From NCBI GenBank assembly GCA_910587395.1, contig CAJULJ010000003.1:1-64000 (forward strand): DNA of 64,000 nt, in the 5' to 3' direction. The position numbers and the translations under genes were made by a program. The notes beneath the pieces were generated by a model that was not told where the DNA came from, did not search any database, and saw nothing but the letters and a program-made list of their open reading frames with translations. Below, piece after piece: positions 58,136-64,000 of the stretch. This DNA comes from an uncultured Oscillospiraceae bacterium (lineage in GTDB: Bacteria; Bacillota; Clostridia; Oscillospirales; Oscillospiraceae). How positions within the stretch are numbered: the stretch's first letter is position 1; every line of letters begins with the position of its first letter.

Positions 58136-58184
58136 CCCATAAAATGGGCGATTTCACCGAAAAAAAGTTCTTGCATTTTATGGG
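58136..58184. promoter_or_regulatory. Inverted repeat overlapping the mraZ -35 box
   Basis: CCCATAAAAT (58136-58145) and ATTTTATGGG (58175-58184) are perfect inverted arms 29 bases apart; the second covers the end of the -35 hexamer. It is a possible operator. Confidence 0.4.
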
Positions 58185-58199
58185 AGGCTACGGTATACT
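58171..58199 (+). promoter_or_regulatory. Promoter of the mraZ division/wall operon
   Basis: TTGCAT (58171-58176), 17-bp spacer and TATACT (58194-58199); start near 58206, just ahead of the MraZ-box repeats. Confidence 0.65.
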
Positions 58200-58210
58200 G
58201 AAAGTCGTAG

Positions 58211-58256
58211 TGGAGTGAAATGGAGTAAATTTGCTATAACTAGGAGGAGAATGGAG
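58211..58256 (+). promoter_or_regulatory. Candidate MraZ operator repeats
   Basis: TGGAG occurs at 58211 and 58221, spaced exactly ten bases (one helical turn), and again at 58252. MraZ proteins bind short G-rich direct repeats in front of their own gene; this arrangement fits autorepression. Confidence 0.5.
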
Positions 58257-58264
58257 GGAACAGG

Positions 58265-58681
58265 ATGACCGGCACTTATGAGCACAGCATCGATAACGCC
58301 GGCCGCCTCATCGTGCCCTCCAAGCTGCGGGACAAGCTGGGCTCCACTTTCTATCTGGCGGTGGGGGTGAAGGAGAACCTGACCCTGTATCCCCTGGAGA
58401 CCTGGGACAAGCTGCGCGCCAGGGTGTCCGAGCTGTCCACCACCGACGCGTCCTCCATGGACCTGTTCTTCGCCTCCGCCCAGCTGTGTGAGGCGGACAA
58501 GCAGTGGCGGTTTCAAATTCCCTCCTACCTGAAGGACTACGCCAAGATCGACCGGGATGTGGTCGTCACCGGCAACAACGACCGGGCGCAGATCTGGAGC
58601 GCGGACAACTGGAGGGCCAAGACGCAGCAGCAGCTGAATCCCGAAACCATCGCCAATCTGATGAAGAATCTGGGGATTTGA
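58265..58681 (+). CDS. mraZ: Transcriptional regulator MraZ
   Basis: A 138-aa double AbrB-like protein. The two DNA-binding repeats are HSIDNAGRLIVPSKLRDKL at the N terminus and WRFQIPSYLKDYAKIDRDV in the second half, each carrying the family's strand-loop motif. MraZ rings repress the division and wall operon that it heads. GGAGGAGAATGGAGGGAACAGG lies before the ATG. It is followed one base later by rsmH. Confidence 0.93.
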   Translation: MTGTYEHSIDNAGRLIVPSKLRDKLGSTFYLAVGVKENLTLYPLETWDKLRARVSELSTTDASSMDLFFASAQLCEADKQWRFQIPSYLKDYAKIDRDVVVTGNNDRAQIWSADNWRAKTQQQLNPETIANLMKNLGI

Positions 58682-58682
58682 C

Positions 58683-59615
58683 ATGGAGTACACCCATAAG
58701 CCGGTGCTTTTGAAGGAGTGCCTGGGCGGTCTGAACATCAAAGCGGGCGGAATTTATGTGGACGGCACCTTGGGAAGGGCGGGGCACTCGCTGGAGATTG
58801 TGAAACGCCTGACCACCGGGCGGCTCATCGCCATTGACCGGGACAAGGCCGCTTTGGACGCCGCTCCCGCACGACTGGAGGGCCACATGGACAAGGTGAC
58901 TCTGGTGCGGGGGAACTTCGGCGATTTGACGAATATCCTGGCCTCGCTGAATGTGGGCGGGGTGGACGGGATGCTGTTCGACCTGGGGGTGTCCTCTCCC
59001 CAGCTGGACGACGGGAGCCGGGGATTTTCCTACCTCCAGGACGCTCCATTGGACATGCGCATGGACCAGTCCGCGCCCCTCACGGCCAGAGACGTGGTGA
59101 ACGGCTGGAGTCGGGAGGAGCTGAAGCGCATCCTCTGGCAGTATGGCGAGGAGCGCTATTCCGGGCCCATCGCCGCCGCCATTGTCCGGGAGCGGGAGAA
59201 GGCCCCCATTGAGACCACCGGCCAGCTGGCGGAGCTGGTCCGGAGCGCCATGCCGGCCAAGGCGCGCCGCGAGAAGCAGCACCCGGCGAAACGGTCCTTT
59301 CAGGCCATCCGCATCGCGGTGAATGATGAGCTGGGCGAGGTGGAGCGGCTGCTGCCGGCGGCGCTGGGCGCCTTGAACGCCGGGGGCCGACTGGCGGTCA
59401 TCTCCTTCCACTCGCTGGAGGACCGGCTGGTCAAGACCTTTTACGCCGACTGGGCGAAGGGCTGCACCTGCCCGCCGGATTTCCCGGTGTGTGTGTGCGG
59501 CAGGAAGCCGAAGGTGAAGCTGGTGGGCAAACGGCCCATCGTGGCTGACGAGGCGGAGCTGAACGAGAATCCCCGCGCCCGCAGCGCCAAGCTGCGCGTG
59601 GCAGAGAAGGTGTAA
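58683..59615 (+). CDS. rsmH: 16S rRNA (cytosine1402-N4)-methyltransferase RsmH
   Basis: A 310-aa methyltransferase (MraW). The N terminus HKPVLLKECLGGLNIKAGG, the SAM site VDGTLGRAGHS and the conserved FDLGVSSPQLDDGSRGFS and SFHSLEDRLVK blocks are all present. The C-terminal NPRARSAKLRVAEK is diagnostic. It is translationally linked to mraZ. Confidence 0.96.
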   Translation: MEYTHKPVLLKECLGGLNIKAGGIYVDGTLGRAGHSLEIVKRLTTGRLIAIDRDKAALDAAPARLEGHMDKVTLVRGNFGDLTNILASLNVGGVDGMLFDLGVSSPQLDDGSRGFSYLQDAPLDMRMDQSAPLTARDVVNGWSREELKRILWQYGEERYSGPIAAAIVREREKAPIETTGQLAELVRSAMPAKARREKQHPAKRSFQAIRIAVNDELGEVERLLPAALGALNAGGRLAVISFHSLEDRLVKTFYADWAKGCTCPPDFPVCVCGRKPKVKLVGKRPIVADEAELNENPRARSAKLRVAEKV

Positions 59616-59672
59616 CCCTGACCCTGCGGACAGCAAAGTGGGGTGTGGACGAAGTACGAAGGAGAATACCCT

Positions 59673-60245
59673 ATGGCGACTGAGCGCAGGAACGACATGA
59701 GAAGATACCGCACCTACGGCAGCGCGGCCTACCAGCCCGAGTTCGAGCAGGAGCCGCTTCAAAAGCCCTCCCGCCGTCAGGTGTCGGGCAATACCGTCCG
59801 CCGCCCGGAGCCCCGCCGCCGTCCTCAGGCACAGCCCCGCAGGCGTCCGGCGGTACGGCCCAACATCCAGGTGCGGCCCCAGAGCGCCGTGGCGCCCTTT
59901 ACTGTGGTGGGGCTGTTTGTGGTGCTGGCCTGCGCGTGGCTGCTGGTGGTGAGCAGCGCTCAGCTGGCGGTGGCCAACAACGACATCGTGGAGCTTCGGT
60001 CCCAGCTGGCCGACCTCCAGGACGAAAACCGGAACCTCCAGACCAAGTACGAGCTGGTGTATGATCTGGAGGCGATTGAAAAACAGTTTTTGTCCGACGG
60101 CAGCATGATCCACCCAGGCGCGGGACAGACGGTGTACCTGGATCTGTCCGGGGGGGACAGCGTGGTGTACTACGACGGCGCGGGGAACGGCCTGTCCGGC
60201 CTGCTCCAGTGGGCGGAACAGTTTTTCGCCGATCTGCTGTCATAA
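59673..60245 (+). CDS. FtsL/DivIC-like septum protein
   Basis: A 190-aa bitopic membrane protein: a basic Arg/Pro/Gln-rich cytoplasmic N terminus (about 1-78), one membrane span (about 79-100, VVGLFVVLACAWLLVVSSAQ) and a short extracytoplasmic coiled coil (NNDIVELRSQLADLQDENRN). Size, topology and location between rsmH and the penicillin-binding protein identify it as the FtsL of the operon, which links FtsI/FtsW to the FtsQ/B group. The C-terminal 50 residues (YLDLSGGDSVVYYDG region) are an unusual extension. GAAGGAGAATACC precedes the ATG at 59673. Confidence 0.78.
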   Translation: MATERRNDMRRYRTYGSAAYQPEFEQEPLQKPSRRQVSGNTVRRPEPRRRPQAQPRRRPAVRPNIQVRPQSAVAPFTVVGLFVVLACAWLLVVSSAQLAVANNDIVELRSQLADLQDENRNLQTKYELVYDLEAIEKQFLSDGSMIHPGAGQTVYLDLSGGDSVVYYDGAGNGLSGLLQWAEQFFADLLS

Positions 60246-60285
60246 GCGGCCGGCCCCGGCACATACATTGACCCATAGAGAGACA

Positions 60286-60325
60286 AGAGGGGCGTGAGGA
60301 ACGCACAGAGTTCCCGCGCCCCTCT
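60286..60325 (+). promoter_or_regulatory. Nested hairpin between ftsL and the penicillin-binding protein
   Basis: AGAGGGGCG / CGCCCCTCT outer stem with an inner GGAAC / GTTCC hairpin, no T-tract. It may be a processing or attenuation element inside the operon. Confidence 0.45.
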
Positions 60326-60353
60326 CCCAATCCAAGAAATGGAGCGAAGCGCA

Positions 60354-62783
60354 ATGCAAGATCCTAACCGCAAGCCCCGCCGCTCGGAGGGCAAAAATAA
60401 CCGCAGCCTGTTCCGGCGCACCATTTTCTTGATGGTGGTGCTGGGCATCGGCATGTTTCTCCCGCTGATCGCCCAGCTTTACAAGCTCCAGATCGTGGAG
60501 CACCTGGAGTGGGAGGAGCGGGCCGCCAACCAGCAGACCAAAAGCGTGTCCGTGGCCGCCAACCGGGGTACCATTTACGACCGGGAGGGCCGGGCCCTGG
60601 CCATGTCCGCCACGGTTTACAAGCTGATTTTGTCCCCCATGGGGGTATACAACGCCGTCAACAAGGATAAGGAAAAGAAGTATGTAGACAAGGAAGGCGA
60701 TTTTGACGAGGCGGCCTATGAGAAGGCCCTGTATGACATGCGCAAGACCATCGTGGACGGCATCGTGGACCTGTTTGATTACGATGAGGAGCGGCTGTGG
60801 GCCCGCATCGAGCGCATCAGCTCCGGCTACGAAGTGCTGTACTACGAGCTGGAGGAGGAGGACGCGGAGAAGGCCCGGCAGTTTATCAGTGAGAAGAAGC
60901 TGTCCGCCGGACTCCAGCTCACCCCCAGCAGCAAGCGGTACTATCCCTATTCCTCCATCGGCTCCCACATCCTGGGCTATATGGGCCAGACGGAGACCAG
61001 CGGTGACAACAAGGTGGGGAAGGCGGGCATTGAGCTGGGCTATGAGGATGTGCTGTCCGGTGAGCTGGGGAAGGTGGTCACCTCCCAGAACGGCTGGGGC
61101 GCGGAGATGCTCTCCGGCTACGAGATGTATTTCGAGGCCCAGAACGGCTATGACACCACGCTGACTGTGGACGAGCGCATTCAGGCCATGCTGGAGCAGA
61201 CCCTGGCGGAGGGCATCGAGACCTACGACGTGCAGGACGGCGCCTTCGGCATTGTCATGAACCCTCAGACCGGGGCGGTGCTGGCCATGGCCAGCAGTCC
61301 GGACTTCGACCCCAACGACTGGAACAGCATTCTCAGCGACGACCTCCAGGCCGAGATCGACCAGGTGAAAGCGGAGAAGGGGGACGAGGCGGCCGACGCC
61401 GCCTGGAAAGAGGCGTGGGAAACACAGATGATTAACCGCGCCCTGTCCGAGGCCTACGAGCCGGGGTCGGTGTTCAAGCCCATCACCGTGGCCATGGCCC
61501 TGGAGGAGGGCATCATCTCCATGGACGACCACTTTCAGTGCGGCGGCTCTTACCAGCAGAGCGGCTGGCCCAAGCCCATCCGGTGCCACAAAAGGAGCGG
61601 CCACGGCGACCAGGACCTGACCAAGGCCGTGGGCAACTCCTGTAACGTGGCCCTGATGACCATCGCCGAGCGGATGGGCCCGGACATCATGTGGAAGTAT
61701 TTCGAGGACTTCGGTCTGTTCGACTACACTGGCATCGACCTGGCGGGAGAGGGTGACGAAGTGTTCTGGGCGGAGAGCACATTCAAAGGCCCCACCGGGA
61801 GCCAGTCGGTGGCCACCAGCTCCTTTGGGCAGCGCTTCAAAGTCACCCCCATCCAGATGATCACCGCCTTCGCCGCCGTCATCAACGGCGGGCATCTGCT
61901 GGAGCCCTACGTGGTGCAGTCCATCAGCGACCAGGACGGCAACACCGTGTTCTACCATGAGACCCAGGAGGTGCGGCAGGTCATCAGCGAGTCCACCTCC
62001 GACAAGGTCCGGGGCATTCTGGAGAGCGTGGTTGCCAACGATTCCGGCCACAACGCCTCCCAGAGCGGCTACCGCATCGGCGGCAAGACGGGCACCTCCG
62101 AACTGCTGGACCGGGAGAATGAGCCGGACTACGACAAAGACGTCATGTGTTCCTTTATGGGCTTTGCCCCGGCGGACAATCCCCAGGTGCTGGTGCTGGT
62201 GGTGTACGACACCCCCAAGCGCGCCACGCCGGGTTCCAGCTACACCGCCAATGAGACCTACATCAGCGGCGGCAATATCGCGGCTCCCATGGCGGGGGCG
62301 CTCATCGCCGATATCCTGGACTACATCGGTATTGAAAAACAGTATTCCGGCGACGAGCTGGCGGGCGCGGACACTCCGATGCCCTACGTGGTGGGCAGAG
62401 AGCTGACCGTGGCCAAGGGAGCGCTGCAAGACCAGGGCTTCGAGTGCCGCACCGTGGGCACGGGCAGCATCGTCACCCATCAGGTGCCCTCCGCCGGCGT
62501 GTCCATCCCCGGCGGGTCCAACGTGATCCTGTATCTGGGTGACGAGACGCCCGAGGCACAGGTGGAGACGCCAGACCTGTCCGGCCTGAGCCCCACGGCG
62601 GCAAAAATCAAGCTGGAGCAGCAGGGGCTGTTCATGCGGGCCACCGGTGTGGTGGATTATACGGACTCCTCTGTGGTGATGGCCGCCCAATCGGTGGACG
62701 CCGGGACCATGGTGTCCCCCGGTACGGTGGTGGAAGTACGATTTGTGAGTAATATCGAATATGGCGACCAGGGCGGATTATAG
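60354..62783 (+). CDS. Penicillin-binding transpeptidase (FtsI/SpoVD type) with two PASTA domains
   Basis: An 809-aa class B penicillin-binding protein. A short cytoplasmic tail and one membrane anchor (about 24-45) precede a dimerisation domain (from NRGTIYDREGRALA, about 77) and the transpeptidase domain with the three active-site motifs: SVFK in YEPGSVFKPIT, S-C-N in VGNSCNVAL and KTG in GGKTGTSEL. Two PASTA domains close it: MPYVVGRELTVAKGALQD and VETPDLSGLSPTAAKIK onward. It crosslinks septal or spore-cortex peptidoglycan. Position in the mraZ cluster fits FtsI; PASTA domains also occur in SpoVD, so the two cannot be separated here. The ATG at 60354 has GGAGCGAAG upstream. Confidence 0.92.
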   Translation: MQDPNRKPRRSEGKNNRSLFRRTIFLMVVLGIGMFLPLIAQLYKLQIVEHLEWEERAANQQTKSVSVAANRGTIYDREGRALAMSATVYKLILSPMGVYNAVNKDKEKKYVDKEGDFDEAAYEKALYDMRKTIVDGIVDLFDYDEERLWARIERISSGYEVLYYELEEEDAEKARQFISEKKLSAGLQLTPSSKRYYPYSSIGSHILGYMGQTETSGDNKVGKAGIELGYEDVLSGELGKVVTSQNGWGAEMLSGYEMYFEAQNGYDTTLTVDERIQAMLEQTLAEGIETYDVQDGAFGIVMNPQTGAVLAMASSPDFDPNDWNSILSDDLQAEIDQVKAEKGDEAADAAWKEAWETQMINRALSEAYEPGSVFKPITVAMALEEGIISMDDHFQCGGSYQQSGWPKPIRCHKRSGHGDQDLTKAVGNSCNVALMTIAERMGPDIMWKYFEDFGLFDYTGIDLAGEGDEVFWAESTFKGPTGSQSVATSSFGQRFKVTPIQMITAFAAVINGGHLLEPYVVQSISDQDGNTVFYHETQEVRQVISESTSDKVRGILESVVANDSGHNASQSGYRIGGKTGTSELLDRENEPDYDKDVMCSFMGFAPADNPQVLVLVVYDTPKRATPGSSYTANETYISGGNIAAPMAGALIADILDYIGIEKQYSGDELAGADTPMPYVVGRELTVAKGALQDQGFECRTVGTGSIVTHQVPSAGVSIPGGSNVILYLGDETPEAQVETPDLSGLSPTAAKIKLEQQGLFMRATGVVDYTDSSVVMAAQSVDAGTMVSPGTVVEVRFVSNIEYGDQGGL

Positions 62784-62791
62784 CGCCCCGA

Positions 62792-63331
62792 ATGGTGTGG
62801 AATATGGCGAGCATCCACAGTAAAACAGAAGCTCCCGTGGCCGTGGTGGGCCGAGGAGGGACCATTACCGCCGGACTGCTGCGCAGACTGCTGCCCGGGC
62901 CGGTGGTGGAGCTGACTCCCTGCCAGGCGGCGCTGTATGAGGGGCGCTGCCGGGCGGTGGTGGTGGAGAACTTCGACCCCGCCGCCCAGAGAACCCTCAG
63001 CAGCTGCGCCGCGGCCCGGTGGGCGCTGTCCCGGTGGTCCGGCGTCACGGTGGTGGGGCTGGACGACCCGGAGGGCAGGCGCTTTGCCGGGGCTATGCCG
63101 GGGGCGGTGTATGCCTACTCCGACGGGCGGCCCCAGGCGGACCTGACGGCGAAAAACGTCCGGCTCCGGGGAAAGCGGCTGGAATTTGTGGCCCTCGCCC
63201 AAGGGGAATTGGCACGGGTGCGGGTGCCTGCGGGGGAGAGGCCCAGGCTGTACGACCATCTGGCGGCGCTGGCGGGAGCGCTGGCGCTGGGTGTGCCGCT
63301 GGACGACGCGGCGGCAAAGCTGAGCATGTAA
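62792..63331 (+). CDS. Short Mur-ligase-like protein (probable catalytically dead remnant)
   Basis: A 179-aa protein at the place usually taken by murE and murF. It reads like a shrunken Mur ligase: VAVVGRGGTITAGLLRRLL stands where the P-loop G-T-N-G-K-T should be, followed by VVVENFD, TVVGLDDPEGRRFAGAMPG (as in MurE N-x-D-D-P-x-G) and a C-terminal DHLAALAGALALGVPLDDAA that mirrors the H-N-x-x-N-x-L-A-A helix. The Lys and Thr of the ATP site and most of the central domain are missing, so it cannot be an active ligase. The start is uncertain: ATG 62792 or 62804, both with weak ribosome sites. The real murE/murF must lie elsewhere. Confidence 0.6.
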   Translation: MVWNMASIHSKTEAPVAVVGRGGTITAGLLRRLLPGPVVELTPCQAALYEGRCRAVVVENFDPAAQRTLSSCAAARWALSRWSGVTVVGLDDPEGRRFAGAMPGAVYAYSDGRPQADLTAKNVRLRGKRLEFVALAQGELARVRVPAGERPRLYDHLAALAGALALGVPLDDAAAKLSM

Positions 63332-63374
63332 GAAAGAGCGAGGGAATACAAAAGAGAGTGTGGAGGAGAAGCTT

Positions 63375-64000
63375 ATGGTACGGATACTGCTGGCGGCGCT
63401 GACCGCCTTCGTGATCTCGGCGGCGGTGGGATGGTTCCTGATCCCCGCGCTGCGGGCCCTGCACGCGGGTCAGTCCATCAAGGAGATCGGACCCAACTGG
63501 CACAAGAATAAGGAAGGCACCCCCACCATGGGCGGCATCATGTTTATCATCGCGGTGATTGTGGTGGTGTTCGCCTTCGGCTGGCGGGACATGGCGGAGG
63601 GAAACTGGCAGGCGCTGTTCGTGCTGGGCTTTTCCCTGGTGTGCGGAGCCATCGGCTTTGTGGACGACTTTGCCAAGATCCGCAAGCATGAGAACACCGG
63701 CCTGACCGCCGGGTGGAAGTTCCTGCTCCAGCTGGCGGCGGCCATCGCGTTTCTGGCGCTGCTGCGCTGGAGCCGCCACCTGGCGCCCAACCTGTATATC
63801 CCCTTTGTCAACGTGTCCGTGCCTCTGCCCTGGGGGGTGTATCTGGTGTTCGCCGCCTTTGTGATGGTGGGCTGTGTCAATGCGGTCAATCTGACCGACG
63901 GCCTGGACGGTCTGGCCGGGTCGGTGACGCTGGCGGTGTCGGTGTTTTTTGCCGCGCTGTCCCAGTGGTGGAGCTATGGCGCGGTGGGCATCCTCGCCGG
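63375..64000 (+). CDS. mraY: Phospho-N-acetylmuramoyl-pentapeptide-transferase MraY, 5' part
   Basis: The first 208 codons of MraY, cut by the window end. It transfers phospho-MurNAc-pentapeptide to undecaprenyl phosphate, making lipid I. Visible family marks are HKNKEGTPTMGG (about 43), GFVDDFAKI with the Asp pair and the catalytic NAVNLTDGLDGLAGS. Five or so membrane helices are present. AGGAGAAGCTT precedes the ATG at 63375. It is the next gene of the mraZ cluster after the Mur-ligase-like protein. Confidence 0.95.
   Translation, partial: MVRILLAALTAFVISAAVGWFLIPALRALHAGQSIKEIGPNWHKNKEGTPTMGGIMFIIAVIVVVFAFGWRDMAEGNWQALFVLGFSLVCGAIGFVDDFAKIRKHENTGLTAGWKFLLQLAAAIAFLALLRWSRHLAPNLYIPFVNVSVPLPWGVYLVFAAFVMVGCVNAVNLTDGLDGLAGSVTLAVSVFFAALSQWWSYGAVGILA

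Noticed and set aside
1..64000. tRNA, rRNA, transposase, integrase, phage or CRISPR features
   Set aside because: None was recognised on either strand; I cannot run a covariance search, so a divergent small RNA could still be missed.

Overview
The window is a stretch of chromosome from a high-G+C Gram-positive member of the Clostridia, most like the Oscillospiraceae (the Flavonifractor / Oscillibacter / Lawsonibacter group). The assignment rests on gene content and order: a dgt-yigZ-dnaG-rpoD run, yqfC-yqfD-phoH-(insert)-ybeY-era-yqzL-recO, an mraZ-rsmH-ftsL-pbp-mraY division/wall cluster, spore-stage genes yqfC/yqfD, an S-layer-homology surface protein and no outer-membrane genes. This is inference from content, not a database match. 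No tRNA, rRNA, CRISPR array, transposase or integrase was seen.

Layout. 1-2.9 kb: 3' end of ftsH, an ECF sigma / membrane anti-sigma pair, and a lipoprotein SGNH hydrolase. 3.0-9.2 kb: a ThrE-type exporter, a tandem pair of candidate small RNAs with their own promoters and terminators, a 48-aa orphan and a 1379-aa SLH surface protein. 9.2-14.1 kb: molybdenum-cofactor genes: mobA on the minus strand, then a promoter, a candidate Moco riboswitch with terminator, and moeA, moaA, a mobB-moaC fusion and a mog-moaE-like fusion. 14.1-17.1 kb: gtrA-gtrB-gtrII lipid-linked glucosylation operon. 17.3-23.2 kb: oppA-B-C-D-F peptide importer with hairpins and an operator-like promoter. 23.5-30.3 kb: rlmA, a 27-repeat Sel1 protein, a MATE pump and an exo/endonuclease/phosphatase-fold protein. 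30.4-36.6 kb: the F-type ATP synthase operon, in which the delta subunit exists only as a C-terminal-domain fusion to the N terminus of alpha. 36.7-39.1 kb: CmpB-like membrane protein and a PiT phosphate transporter. 39.2-44.1 kb: dgt-yigZ-dnaG-rpoD. 44.1-51.5 kb: pseudouridine synthase, yqfC/yqfD, phoH, then a small accessory insert (palindromic repeat, 60-aa gene, XRE regulator) before ybeY, era, yqzL and recO. 51.6-58.0 kb: mutS2, HPr, uvrC-rsmD-coaD and a coiled-coil protein. 58.1-64.0 kb: mraZ cluster up to a truncated mraY, with a short Mur-ligase-like protein where murE/murF usually lie.

The most unusual items are the delta(C-terminal domain)-alpha ATP synthase fusion, the duplicated sRNA cassette at 4244-4516, the apparent ATC initiation codon of moaA, the compacted Moco operon, the Mur-ligase-like remnant in the dcw cluster, and a palindromic intergenic repeat present three times.
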